Shown piece by piece: positions 8,282 to 17,603 of a DNA stretch of 44,405 nucleotides. The notes under the pieces are model-generated. The model was not told the DNA's origin and made no database searches. It worked only from the letters and a program-made list of their open reading frames with translations. The DNA is taken from contig JADWMM010000041.1 in the NCBI GenBank assembly GCA_015978205.1, positions 1 through 44,405 of the forward strand, in the 5' to 3' direction. Source of the DNA: Alkaliphilus sp. NP8. GTDB taxonomy: Bacteria > Bacillota > Clostridia > Peptostreptococcales > Natronincolaceae. Position 1 is the first letter of the stretch, and every line of letters starts with the position of its first letter. The position numbers and the translations under genes were made by a program.

Positions 8282-8968
8282 ATGAAATATGAAATTTTAT
8301 ATGATAGTGCTTTTCCAATTTTAAAAGTAAATCTACAAAAAGGAGAAAGAATAAAAGCTGAATCAGATGCGATGGTATCTATGTCAAATGCTATCGATTT
8401 AGAAGGTAAGCTAGAAGGTGGACTTTTTAAAGGATTAGGCAGAATGTTATCTGGAGAAAAGTTTTTCTTTCAAACTTTACATGCTAATAGAGGCCCAGGT
8501 GAGACTTTACTTGCTCCTTCTATTCCTGGTGGAATTGTAGATATTGACTTAGATGGAAGTTATGGTTTACAAGTACAGAAAGATAGCTTTTTAGCAGGTT
8601 CTGATTCTATATCAGTAGATACTCAAATGCAAAACTTAACAAGAGGACTTTTTTCTGGAGAAGGCTTCTTTATATTAAAGATACATGGTAAAGGTACAGT
8701 TTTTCTAAATTCTTATGGTGCTATACATCCTATTAATTTAGAAGCTGGTGAAGAAGTAGTAATAGATAATAGTCATTTAGTAGCTTGGCCAGATTATATG
8801 CAATATAATATTGAAAAGGCTTCATCTGGTTGGATTTCTAGCTGGACTTCAGGAGAGGCTTTAGTTTGTAGATTTAAAGGACCTGGAACAGTATTGGTTC
8901 AAACTAGAAATCCTAGAGGGTTCGGAGATTGGATTAGACAATTTATACCAACATCATCTAATGGTTAA
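8282..8968 (+). CDS. TIGR00266/AIM24-family protein
   Basis: This 228-residue beta-rich protein belongs to the AIM24-like family. Hallmarks are the start IKAESDAMVSMSNAIDLEGKLEGG and the glycine-rich LFKGLGRMLSGEKFFFQTL. FFILKIHGKGTVFLNSYGAI and a C-terminal PGTVLVQTRNPRGFGDW follow. These proteins fold as a double beta-barrel and often neighbour TerD genes; their biochemical role is unknown. I start at ATG 8282, which has GGAG at 8274-8277, rather than at the in-frame GTG 12 bases earlier. It lies between terD copies 1 and 2, with 29 and 23 base gaps, so it should be in the same transcript. Confidence 0.85.
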   Translation: MKYEILYDSAFPILKVNLQKGERIKAESDAMVSMSNAIDLEGKLEGGLFKGLGRMLSGEKFFFQTLHANRGPGETLLAPSIPGGIVDIDLDGSYGLQVQKDSFLAGSDSISVDTQMQNLTRGLFSGEGFFILKIHGKGTVFLNSYGAIHPINLEAGEEVVIDNSHLVAWPDYMQYNIEKASSGWISSWTSGEALVCRFKGPGTVLVQTRNPRGFGDWIRQFIPTSSNG

Positions 8969-8991
8969 AAAATTGAAGGAGGGGAATAGAC

Positions 8992-9597
8992 ATGGCAATT
9001 AATTTACAAAAAGGACAAAGAGTAGATTTAACTAAAGGAAATGCAGGTTTATCTCAAATAAAAATAGGGTTAGGTTGGGATCCTGTAGAACAAAAAAAAG
9101 GTGGACTTTTAGGCGGTCTATTTGGAGGCGGCAGCTCTCAAGAAGTAGACTGTGATGCTTCAGTATTAATGTTAAATGAAAATGGCAAATTAGTATCTAA
9201 GGAAAATTTGATTTACTTTGGTAACTTAAGAAGTAAGTGTGGAAGTGTATGGCATACTGGAGATAACTTAACTGGTGAAGGAGATGGAGATGACGAACAA
9301 ATTATTTCAATCCTAAATCAAATACCTTCAAATATACATAAGCTTTTATTCGTTGTAAATATATATGATTCTGTTAAGAGAAAACAAGATTTTGGTATGA
9401 TTCAAAATGCTTTTATTCGTGTAGTTAACATGGATAACAAAGAGGAACTTATTAGATACAATTTAACAGAAGATTACACTGGAAAAACAGCATTAGTTGT
9501 TGGAGAAATATATAGACATGGCAATGAATGGAAATTCGCCGCTATAGGAGAAGGTACAAATGATACTTCTTTAGGACAACTTATTAAAAGATATTAA
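8992..9597 (+). CDS. TerD-family protein with glycine-rich insertion, copy 2
   Basis: This is a 201-residue TerD paralogue. It keeps the [14 protein letters not shown] calcium-site segment, but the first site reads VDCDASVLM instead of FDLDA. An insertion, GGLLGGLFGGGSS, lies just before it (about residues 35-47). The C-terminus lacks the usual FQGGL ending and stops at LGQLIKRY. The sub-type with DCDAS is seen in other Ter operons, so I regard it as a functional variant, not decay. GGAGGGG precedes the ATG. The three TerD proteins may form a mixed complex; this is inference. Confidence 0.87.
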   Translation: MAINLQKGQRVDLTKGNAGLSQIKIGLGWDPVEQKKGGLLGGLFGGGSSQEVDCDASVLMLNENGKLVSKENLIYFGNLRSKCGSVWHTGDNLTGEGDGDDEQIISILNQIPSNIHKLLFVVNIYDSVKRKQDFGMIQNAFIRVVNMDNKEELIRYNLTEDYTGKTALVVGEIYRHGNEWKFAAIGEGTNDTSLGQLIKRY

Positions 9598-9634
9598 AGT
9601 AAAATATAATTATAATTGAAAGGAGAGTTGTTAA

Positions 9635-10216
9635 ATGACAATAAATTTATCTAAAGGTCAAAGAATAGATTTAACTAAAACCAATCCAGGATTAAAAAAG
9701 GCTATAATAGGATTGGGCTGGGATACTAATAAATACTCAGGTGGATATGATTTTGATTTAGACGCTTCTGCTTTTTTAGTAGGATCTAATGGTACGGTAA
9801 CTGACGATAAAGATTTTGTTTTTTATAACAATCTTAAAGGAGGTAATGGTTCTGTAGTCCATACTGGAGATAATAGAACTGGTGAAGGTGAAGGAGACGA
9901 CGAACAACTTATAATTGATTTTACTAAAGTACCAGATCATATACAAAAAGTTGCGATTACTGTAACTATACATGATGCAGAACAAAGAGCACAAAATTTT
10001 GGACAAGTATCAAATGCATTTGTTCGTTTAGTAAATGAAGAAACTAATGAAGAAGTATTACGCTACGATTTAGCAGAAGAATTCTCTATAGAAACAGCAT
10101 TAGTTGTTTGTGAATTATACAAGCATGATGGTGAATGGAAATTTAATGCAGTAGGAAGTGGATTTCAAGGAGGACTTGCCGCTCTTTGTAAAAATTATGG
10201 ACTACAGGTAGGTTAG
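9635..10216 (+). CDS. terD: TerD-family calcium-binding stress protein, copy 3
   Basis: This 193-residue protein is very like copy 1 and also like Bacillus YceC/YceD. It has [11 protein letters not shown] near residue 42, [14 protein letters not shown] near residue 82, [13 protein letters not shown] in the middle, and [19 protein letters not shown] at the end. An AAAGGAGAG ribosome site precedes the ATG. It probably arose by duplication of copy 1. It is followed by a large palindrome (10237-10297) and then by the calcium ATPase gene. Confidence 0.93.
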   Translation: MTINLSKGQRIDLTKTNPGLKKAIIGLGWDTNKYSGGYDFDLDASAFLVGSNGTVTDDKDFVFYNNLKGGNGSVVHTGDNRTGEGEGDDEQLIIDFTKVPDHIQKVAITVTIHDAEQRAQNFGQVSNAFVRLVNEETNEEVLRYDLAEEFSIETALVVCELYKHDGEWKFNAVGSGFQGGLAALCKNYGLQVG

Positions 10217-10236
10217 ATATTTATTTGGTTAAAATT

Positions 10237-10297
10237 ATTTCAGGGTGTTAGTATGTAATTAGGGATTAGTATATAATTACATATTACACCCTGAAAT
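10237..10297. repeat. large inverted repeat between terD and the calcium ATPase
   Basis: Two arms of about 23 bases (ATTTCAGGGTGT then TATGTAATT on each side, with a small internal mismatch) enclose a short loop. No T run follows, so it is not a classic terminator. It could be an RNA processing or attenuation structure lowering expression of the ATPase, or the remnant of a small palindromic element. Confidence 0.6.
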
Positions 10298-10342
10298 TGA
10301 TTAAAATTTAACAAAACATATTGATGTGAGAGGTGCAAGTTA

Positions 10343-13096
10343 ATGAAATATAATATAAGTGGATTAAGTGAAGAGGAGATAAAAAAGTCTCGAGAAAAAC
10401 ATGGTACGAATGAATTGACCCCAGCTGAAACAACAACTTTTTTAGATAAATTAAAAGAGAATTTTGATGATCCTATTATCAAAATTTTGATTGTAGCGCT
10501 AGTTATAAACGTAGTGTTTTTCTTTTTAGGACAAACAGAATGGTATGAGTCTTTAGGAATAGCTATAGCAGTTCTTTTGGCAACAGTTATTTCTACTTGG
10601 TCAGAATATAGTAATGAAGAGTCTTTTCAAAAGCTACAAGAAGATGCTTCTAAAATTAAATGTAAAGTTTTTAGAAATAATTTAATAGAAGAAGTTTACA
10701 TTGATGACATTGTAGTAGGGGATTATGTACTGCTTCAATCTGGAGATAAAATCCCTGCAGATGGGAAATTAATTCAGGGAAGTTTAAATGTTGACCAAGC
10801 TTCTTTAACTGGAGAAGCTAAAGAAATAAAGAAAAAAGCTGTGCCAGAAGACTTTAAAGAGGAAAAGAAAAATACAGATTTAACAAATCCGTATGATTTA
10901 TATAGGGGAACAGTAGCTGTTTCTGGTGAAGGTATTTTAAAAGTTGAAGAAGTAGGAGATAAAACTTTCTATGGGAATTTAGCACAAGAAATGCAGACTG
11001 AAGATAGAGAGTCACCTTTAAAAGTTAAATTAGGTGCATTAGCAGAAGGCATAAGTAAATTCGGCTATATTGGTGGTACATTAATAGCTGTAGCATTTAT
11101 GTTTAAAAAGGTTTTATTAGATAATGCTTTTGACATGGCTCAAATTTCAGCATATTTATCTAATTGGCAAACTCCTGTAAATGATTTAGTAACAGCTATT
11201 ATTTTAGCTATTATTATTATAGTTGTAGCTGTTCCAGAAGGATTACCAATGATGATTGCTATGGTGCTTTCTTTAAATATGAGAAAGCTTTTGAAAGATA
11301 ATATTCTTGTTAGAAAACTTATTGGTATAGAAACTTCTGGAAGTTTAAATATACTTTTTTCGGATAAAACAGGTACTATAACAAAAGGACAATTAGAAGC
11401 TGTAACTTTTGTAAGTGGATTTAAAGGAGAATATGCTTCGTATGATAAAATTCCGGATAAACTTGGAAATCTACTTAACCTTTCATTAAAAAATAATACT
11501 AACGCTTTAATCAAAGAAAAAGATGAAGGTGGTGGTATTCAAGTAGTAGGTGGGAATGCTACAGAAAGAGCATTGTTAGAATTTGTAGCTTCTAATGGAA
11601 AACCTGATTCAAAAGAAGAGGTAATAAAAACAATACCATTTGATAGTGAGCATAAGTATTCTGCTACACAGGTTAAAGGAGAACATAATTTAACTTTGAT
11701 TAAAGGTGCTCCAGAAAAACTTTTAGATAAATGTGCTTATTATTATGATGAGAATGGAGAAAAACTTCCATTTAAAAATAGAGATGAAATTGAAGCTAAG
11801 ATTGATGAATTGGCAGCAAAGGCTATTAGGATTATAGCAGTTGCTACTTCGGAAGATGATTTACAGGAAGATCATAATTTTAGTAATCTAAATTTAGTTG
11901 GAATTATTGGAATTAGAGATGATTTAAGAGATGAGTCTGTAAGTGCAATTAAAGAAGCTAAAGATGCAGGAATACAGGTAGTTATGATTACAGGAGATAG
12001 AAAAGAAACTGCTGTTGCTATTGCTAAAGATGCTGGCTTAATAGAAAGCAGCAAAGATATAGTTTTAACTTCTCAAGAAATTCAAGAACTTACAGATGAT
12101 CAACTTAAAGAAATGCTACCTAATATTCGTGTAATAGCTAGAGCACTGCCAACAGATAAATCTAGATTAGTAAAAATTGCTCAAGAGCTTGATTTAGTAG
12201 TAGGAATGACTGGAGATGGTGTTAACGATTCACCAGCTTTAAAACGTGCTGATATTGGATTCGCTATGGGAAGTGGTACAGAAGTAGCGAAAGAAGCTGG
12301 AGATATAGTAGTATTAGATGATAACTTCTTATCTATCACTAAATCTGTTTTATATGGAAGAACTATATTTAACAGTATAAGAAAGTTTATAGTATACCAA
12401 TTGACAGTAAATGTAGGAGCTATTTTGATTGCATTTATAGGGCCCTTTATTGGTGTAGATCTTCCGTTAACTATGACACAAATGCTATGGGTAAACTTAG
12501 TTATGGATACTTTAGCAGCTTTAGCTTTTGGTGGAGAAGCAGCTCTAAAGAAATATATGAAAGAACCACCTAAAAGAAGAACTGAAGCTATTATTAACAA
12601 AGATATGTGGAGCTCTATTTTACTTAATGGAGGCTTTTTAGCAGCTATATGTATTTTCTATTTAAAATCACCTTTTATAGAAAGTGTTTTTAGAGTAGGG
12701 CCAGCTGGTAACGAAGATATCTACTTGTTAACAGGTTTCTTTACTTTCTTTATATTCCTTAATGCATTTAATACATTTAATGCTAGAACTACAGAAATTA
12801 ATCTTTTTGAACATATTTTAGAAAATAAAGGATTTTTGAAAATAGTAGCTTTAATCTTTGGAGTTCAAATTGTTCTTACTTATATAGGTGGCGAGATATT
12901 AAGAACAGCAGGATTAAATCTTCAAGAATGGATTTATGTAATTCTTTTATCATCACTAATAGTTCCATTGGATTTAATGAGAAAATCCATAAGAAATATT
13001 ATATCAAAACCAAATGTTGAAAAAGATACTGACTTGGTTAGAGGTAGGGGAGCTGTATTAGAGCGAGCTATTACTAAAGAAGATAAAGACAAATAA
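10343..13096 (+). CDS. calcium-translocating P-type ATPase (PMCA type)
   Basis: This 917-residue membrane pump exports calcium at the cost of ATP. The phosphorylation motif SDKTGTITKGQ is near residue 340. The ion-site motif VPEGLPMMIAMVLSLNMRKL in the fourth membrane helix is near residue 296, and MLWVNLVMDTLAALAFGGE in the sixth is near 717. The hinge motif GMTGDGVNDSPALKRADIG and the six C-terminal hydrophobic segments are all present. The actuator loop reads LTGEA near residue 155, where most relatives have TGES. AGGTG precedes the ATG. Its place between TerD genes and the biosynthetic genes suggests calcium homeostasis is part of this stress response. A terminator follows. Confidence 0.92.
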   Translation: MKYNISGLSEEEIKKSREKHGTNELTPAETTTFLDKLKENFDDPIIKILIVALVINVVFFFLGQTEWYESLGIAIAVLLATVISTWSEYSNEESFQKLQEDASKIKCKVFRNNLIEEVYIDDIVVGDYVLLQSGDKIPADGKLIQGSLNVDQASLTGEAKEIKKKAVPEDFKEEKKNTDLTNPYDLYRGTVAVSGEGILKVEEVGDKTFYGNLAQEMQTEDRESPLKVKLGALAEGISKFGYIGGTLIAVAFMFKKVLLDNAFDMAQISAYLSNWQTPVNDLVTAIILAIIIIVVAVPEGLPMMIAMVLSLNMRKLLKDNILVRKLIGIETSGSLNILFSDKTGTITKGQLEAVTFVSGFKGEYASYDKIPDKLGNLLNLSLKNNTNALIKEKDEGGGIQVVGGNATERALLEFVASNGKPDSKEEVIKTIPFDSEHKYSATQVKGEHNLTLIKGAPEKLLDKCAYYYDENGEKLPFKNRDEIEAKIDELAAKAIRIIAVATSEDDLQEDHNFSNLNLVGIIGIRDDLRDESVSAIKEAKDAGIQVVMITGDRKETAVAIAKDAGLIESSKDIVLTSQEIQELTDDQLKEMLPNIRVIARALPTDKSRLVKIAQELDLVVGMTGDGVNDSPALKRADIGFAMGSGTEVAKEAGDIVVLDDNFLSITKSVLYGRTIFNSIRKFIVYQLTVNVGAILIAFIGPFIGVDLPLTMTQMLWVNLVMDTLAALAFGGEAALKKYMKEPPKRRTEAIINKDMWSSILLNGGFLAAICIFYLKSPFIESVFRVGPAGNEDIYLLTGFFTFFIFLNAFNTFNARTTEINLFEHILENKGFLKIVALIFGVQIVLTYIGGEILRTAGLNLQEWIYVILLSSLIVPLDLMRKSIRNIISKPNVEKDTDLVRGRGAVLERAITKEDKDK

Positions 13097-13097
13097 T

Positions 13098-13130
13098 AAA
13101 AGTCAGTAGGGTATACCCTGCTGACTTTTA
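13098..13130 (+). terminator. rho-independent terminator after the calcium ATPase
   Basis: AAAAGTCAG-AGGG pairs with CCCT-CTGACTTTT across a three-base loop, with a T-rich end. It separates the ATPase from the lyase gene that begins 49 bases later, so that gene may have its own promoter or depend on read-through. Confidence 0.8.
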
Positions 13131-13178
13131 TGGTATATAAAGTTATAATAGTATATTTTTAGAGGGAAGGGCTGAAAA

Positions 13179-14294
13179 ATGAAATATTTTAGCTGTTTAT
13201 CAGAAAAAGAAAAAAAAGAACTATTTTATAAAGAACCAGAAAATTTAAGTAAAGATGATAATAAAGATATATTAGCTTATGCCCTTGGAGCAACATTATA
13301 TATGCCAGGAATAAGAGATAGTATAGGAAAAGATATTATAGATAAAAAAATAAAAGGCTTAGCTTCTGTAATTATTTGTCTTGAAGATTCAATAGGAGAT
13401 AATAGCGTTGAAAAGGGATTGAAAAATGCTACTGCTCAATTAAATAAAATACACGAAGCCTTAGAAAAAGGCATATTAGATAAAGAGGATATACCGTTTA
13501 TTTTTGTAAGAATTAGAAACTTAGACCAAATGCAGTTTATTAGTAAAATATTAAAAGAAAAAATAAACTTATTAACAGGATTTGTTATACCAAAATTCTC
13601 TAATGTTTGTGGGGAAAGTTATCTTAATGAAATAGAAAAAATAAATAATAAATATAAAATATCATTATATGCTATGCCAGTAATTGAAACTAAAGACAGT
13701 ATATACCTAGAAAATAGAGTAAAATATATTAATGAATTAAAAAGTGTAATAGATAAGCATAAGCATTTAATATTGAACGTTCGAATTGGTGCGGCAGATT
13801 TTTCAAGTTTGTTTGGTATAAGAAGAAGTGTTGAAAATACTATATATGATATCTTAGTTATTAAAGACTGTCTAAGTGCTATTGTTAACACTTTTGGAAG
13901 ATATGAAGATGATTATGTAATATCAGGACCAGTATGGGAATATTTCATCAAAAACAAAGTGGACAAAAAATATTATACAAAACAACCTATATTAGGCTTG
14001 ATTAAGGAAGCTTTGCTAGATAAAGAAAATGGATTGGTAGGCAAAACTGTAATACATCCTAGTCAAATAATTCCTATACAGGCACTTCAAGTAGTTACAT
14101 ATGAAGAATATATGGATGCTTGTGATATTATAAACAATGAAAAGAATAATGGAGTAATAAGTAGCGTTTATAAAAATAAAATGAATGAAATAAAGCCACA
14201 TTTAAACTGGGCTAAAAAAATAATTAAAAAATCATATATTTATGGGGTGTATAATGAAAACAAATGTTATAAAGACTTATTGGAAAAAGAATAA
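13179..14294 (+). CDS. C-C bond lyase of HpcH/HpaI-citrate lyase beta fold (Ter-associated)
   Basis: This 371-residue TIM-barrel enzyme resembles citrate lyase beta. YMPGIRD lies near residue 45, followed by IICLEDSIGDN with the acidic metal ligand near residues 62-70. FVRIRN, FVIPKF and a second metal site region RIGAADFSSLFGIRR near residue 205 come next. This is the C-C_Bond_Lyase type found in Ter biosynthetic modules, where it is proposed to help make a nucleoside-like metabolite; the reaction is not proven. AGAGGGAAGGG precedes the ATG. The next gene starts inside its last 41 bases, so the two are translationally coupled. Confidence 0.82.
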   Translation: MKYFSCLSEKEKKELFYKEPENLSKDDNKDILAYALGATLYMPGIRDSIGKDIIDKKIKGLASVIICLEDSIGDNSVEKGLKNATAQLNKIHEALEKGILDKEDIPFIFVRIRNLDQMQFISKILKEKINLLTGFVIPKFSNVCGESYLNEIEKINNKYKISLYAMPVIETKDSIYLENRVKYINELKSVIDKHKHLILNVRIGAADFSSLFGIRRSVENTIYDILVIKDCLSAIVNTFGRYEDDYVISGPVWEYFIKNKVDKKYYTKQPILGLIKEALLDKENGLVGKTVIHPSQIIPIQALQVVTYEEYMDACDIINNEKNNGVISSVYKNKMNEIKPHLNWAKKIIKKSYIYGVYNENKCYKDLLEKE

Positions 14295-16749
14295 TGAGTA
14301 TGAATATAATGTTATAGATAACCTTATTGTAAATATAGAAATAAAAAACAATTATTATAATATTCCTATAGATACTTTATTTACTATGGCTGCAAGAAAA
14401 AATAAAAAACGTAGCTTTTTATTCGTAAGTACAGTTTTAGGCAAGCATATTCCAATAGATCCTTTTAAAGGTCTATTAGTTAATCGTATATTAGCAGATA
14501 AATATATGAAAGATGTATATAGCGTAGAAAATGAATCTAAAACTAATAAAATAGTTAATGGAATTATAGAAGAGTTAAATTATGAAAAACTTTATAAAGA
14601 AGCTATTGAAAGTCCACATGAATTATCAGAACCTACTATTTTTATTGGATTTGCTGAAACAGCTACAGGATTAGCTCAAGGAGTATTCAGTTTCTTTGAA
14701 GGCGAAGGATTTTATACTCACACAACTCGAGATATAATTTTAAATCATGATTTTAACATACAGTTTAAAGAAGAGCATTCTCACGCGACGGATCATAACT
14801 GTTATGGGTTAAACGAAGAAATTTTAAAATCAAATTCTCCAATAGTCTTAATTGATGATGAGCTTACTACGGGCAAAACTGTTTTAAATATTATTAAAGC
14901 TTTACATTGCAAATATCCTAGAGATAGATATGTAGTGCTTTCTATTTTAGACTGGAGAAGTGAAGAGAATAGCAATAAATTTAAAGATGTGGAAAACGAG
15001 CTTGGAATTTCTATTAAAGTAATCTCACTTGTATCAGGTAATATTGAAGTTAAAGATAATATGGACAATAATAATATAAATAAAGATGAAGAAATAGCTA
15101 TATCAATGAATGAACCTGAAGCTAATATAGAATATTTAATGTTAGACGATTATTTTAATAATTCACTTAAATACACTTCAGTTGATGGGCACGGAAATAA
15201 AAACACAGATTTTTATTTAAAAGAGACAGGTAGATTTGGTTTGTTTTCAAATGAAGAAAGAAACTTGAATAATATATCTAAAAAAATAGGAAAACTATTA
15301 AGATCAAAACGAAAAGGCAAAAATACATTAGTTTTAGGAACAGAAGAGTTTATTTACTTTCCTATGCTAATAGCAGCTCATATGGGAGAAGGGATAAATT
15401 ATCATTCTACTACTAGAAGCCCTATTTACCCAGTGGATAAAGCAGAATATGGTGCTAAAAATTGTTTTTCCTTTGAAAGTCCTTCAGGGTCAGGAGTTTT
15501 AAATTATATATACAATATTCCATATGGAAAATATGAGGATATATTTTTAATTTTAGAAAAAGAAGTTTCATCAGAAAGATTAAACTCTGTAATAGATAAA
15601 TTAAAATTATTAGGAATCCCTAAGGTATACATTGTATTTTGTATAAGTAAACAAAAAGAACATTTTACAGGAAGCTACAATAAGGAAGATGTAGTATTTC
15701 TTCTTAAAAATCTTAATGATTCTATTAAAGAAACAGGTACTGAAGACAGAGAAGAGGCTATACAGTCTGGAGTTCACTATTCAGAAATGCTACCAATTGA
15801 ATATAAACCTACAGATGAATATATAAAGCTATTTCATCAATCCTTAGAGGATTCAGCTAAAAAAGTAGCCTTGGCAGTTAGTATAGTTTCCGAAAAGATT
15901 ATAAAAAATAGAGGTAAAGATATTGTTCTTGTTTCCTTAGCTAGAGCAGGAACGCCTATTGGAATCTTAATTAAAAGATATTTAAAGTTAAAGTATAATG
16001 TTAATTTACATCATTACAGCGTTTCAATTATTAGAGGTAAAGGTATTGATACTAATGCAATTAAATATATTTTAAAACACCATCCAGGTAAAACAATACA
16101 GTTTATAGATGGATGGACAGGCAAAGGGGCTATTACTAAGGTTTTAATAGATGCATGTAAAGAGTTAGAAAAAGAGCTAGGAATCTCTCTAGACTCAGAT
16201 TTAGCAGTACTAGCGGATTCTGCATATTGTACAAAAACCTTTGGAACTAGAGAAGATTTTCTAATTCCAAGTGCTTGTCTTAATTCTACAGTATCTGGCT
16301 TAGTTAGCCGAACGGTACATCGTGAAGATTTAATAGGACCTGAAGATTTTCACGGTGCTAAATTTTATTCTAATATGAAAAATGAAGATGTATCTAATTT
16401 ATTTGTAGATAGAATTACAAAAGAGTTTTCTACAATTGAAAATGAGGTACAGACAGAGGTAAAAATTCATGAAAAGCTTTCTGATGAAATAACCTGGAAA
16501 GGTTTTAAGGATATTAAAAGCATACAAAATAAATTCGGAATAGAAGATATTAATTTAATTAAACCAGGAATAGGTGAAACTACTAGAGTATTATTGCGTA
16601 GAGTTCCTTGGAAAATATTAATTAAAGATTATGAAAGTGAAAATTTGAAACATATACTACTTTTAGCAAAAGATAAAAAAGTTCCAGTAGAAAAGTATCC
16701 CCATATGACCTATGAATGTTGTGGATTGATTAAGCCTTTAAAAGAATAA
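14254..16749 (+). CDS. fused PRTase-TRSP-StiP-Pelota protein of the Ter biosynthetic module
   Basis: This is an 831-residue multidomain protein. Residues about 50-260 are a phosphoribosyltransferase with the PRPP loop VLIDDELTTGKT near 200. Residues about 290-480 are a TRSP domain; the name-giving TTRSPIYP lies near 385. Residues about 500-730 match the StiP-type domain (SLARAGTPIGILIKRY, FIDGWTGKGAITK near 616). Residues about 735-831 match the Pelota-like RNA-binding domain (WKGFKDIKSIQNKFG). In many Ter operons these are two genes, PRTase-TRSP and StiP-Pelota, whose lengths add up to this one. I start at ATG 14254 after GGGGTG; an ATG at 14242 is in frame. The pathway role is inferred from the family. 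Confidence 0.82.
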   Translation: MKTNVIKTYWKKNNEYEYNVIDNLIVNIEIKNNYYNIPIDTLFTMAARKNKKRSFLFVSTVLGKHIPIDPFKGLLVNRILADKYMKDVYSVENESKTNKIVNGIIEELNYEKLYKEAIESPHELSEPTIFIGFAETATGLAQGVFSFFEGEGFYTHTTRDIILNHDFNIQFKEEHSHATDHNCYGLNEEILKSNSPIVLIDDELTTGKTVLNIIKALHCKYPRDRYVVLSILDWRSEENSNKFKDVENELGISIKVISLVSGNIEVKDNMDNNNINKDEEIAISMNEPEANIEYLMLDDYFNNSLKYTSVDGHGNKNTDFYLKETGRFGLFSNEERNLNNISKKIGKLLRSKRKGKNTLVLGTEEFIYFPMLIAAHMGEGINYHSTTRSPIYPVDKAEYGAKNCFSFESPSGSGVLNYIYNIPYGKYEDIFLILEKEVSSERLNSVIDKLKLLGIPKVYIVFCISKQKEHFTGSYNKEDVVFLLKNLNDSIKETGTEDREEAIQSGVHYSEMLPIEYKPTDEYIKLFHQSLEDSAKKVALAVSIVSEKIIKNRGKDIVLVSLARAGTPIGILIKRYLKLKYNVNLHHYSVSIIRGKGIDTNAIKYILKHHPGKTIQFIDGWTGKGAITKVLIDACKELEKELGISLDSDLAVLADSAYCTKTFGTREDFLIPSACLNSTVSGLVSRTVHREDLIGPEDFHGAKFYSNMKNEDVSNLFVDRITKEFSTIENEVQTEVKIHEKLSDEITWKGFKDIKSIQNKFGIEDINLIKPGIGETTRVLLRRVPWKILIKDYESENLKHILLLAKDKKVPVEKYPHMTYECCGLIKPLKE

Positions 16750-16915
16750 AAAAGACAATATTTAGAAAAATGTGTATAATTTCAAAAAATGTAATTAAAT
16801 TTTATATAGTTTTAAGTTGTGGAATACAGAAGAAATGGTTGTAATTGTAATGTTAAGTTTTTTATAGTACATATTGTACCCATACAATACTCGTTGAATT
16901 CCCTTAAATACAGCC

Positions 16916-16944
16916 TTTACACGAATTTAAATCCGTGGTAAAAT
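16916..16944 (+). promoter_or_regulatory. sigma-A promoter for the ECF S component
   Basis: TTTACA (16916-16921), a 17-base spacer and TAAAAT (16939-16944). The spacer carries a short CACG/CGTG inverted repeat that could be an operator. Only about 50 bases separate it from the start codon, which leaves little room for a riboswitch. Confidence 0.65.
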
Positions 16945-16998
16945 AAAAGTGTAATGGTTAATAGGTACAATTTACATATTATAAAAGGGGGTATTTTA

Positions 16999-17535
16999 AT
17001 GAGTGGTAAAAAAATACAAAATAGCAAAGTGCAAGAACTTACAATTTTAGCACTTTTAACAGCTTTAGTAGCTGTATGTACAATGATGATTAAAATTCCA
17101 ACTATATCTACAGAAGGATATATCCATTTAGGTGATAGTATGATTTTCTTATCAGCGATTATGTTTGGAAAAAAGAAAGGTGCTATTGCAGCAGGAATAG
17201 GTTCGGCAATGGCAGATTTACTTTTAGGGTATATACATTGGGTAATACCTACACTTATTATTAAAGCTTTAATGGGGTATGGAGTTGGACTTATTGCAGA
17301 TGTAGAAAGTGATAATATAATTAACTTAAAAAATAGTCTAGCTTTATTATTTGGTGCTAGTTGGATGGTATTTGGATACTTTATTGCTGGAGGATACTTA
17401 TATGGTGGTTTAATGATTTCAGCAGCTAGTGTGCCAGCTAATCTGGTTCAAGCTTTTGCAGGAGCTTTAATCTTTATACCAATAGGAGTGGCTCTTAAAA
17501 AAACTAAATATTTTAATCAATATGTGTTAAAATAA
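16999..17535 (+). CDS. ECF transporter S component
   Basis: This 178-residue membrane protein is the substrate-binding subunit of an energy-coupling-factor vitamin importer. It starts MSGKKIQNSKVQELTILALLTALVAVC and has five to six hydrophobic segments. The central segment GYIHLGDSMIFLSAIMFGKKKGAIAAGIGSAMADLLLGY is typical of the ECF-ribofla_trS-like group (HmpT/PdxU/ThiT relatives). The vitamin cannot be read from the sequence. The shared EcfA and EcfT subunits are not in the window, as expected for a group II S component. AAAGGGGG lies at 16984-16991 before ATG 16999; an upstream GTG in frame has no good ribosome site. Confidence 0.85.
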   Translation: MSGKKIQNSKVQELTILALLTALVAVCTMMIKIPTISTEGYIHLGDSMIFLSAIMFGKKKGAIAAGIGSAMADLLLGYIHWVIPTLIIKALMGYGVGLIADVESDNIINLKNSLALLFGASWMVFGYFIAGGYLYGGLMISAASVPANLVQAFAGALIFIPIGVALKKTKYFNQYVLK

Positions 17536-17603
17536 CGATTATTTGTCACGTTAAGAGTATAGTTAAGTTTAAAAAGCAATAAAACTTAGTAATATCAATA
17601 GTT

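Noticed and set aside
16750-16998. Possible vitamin riboswitch upstream of the ECF S component
   Set aside because: A good promoter at 16916-16944 leaves only about 50 bases of leader, and no known aptamer motif was recognised.
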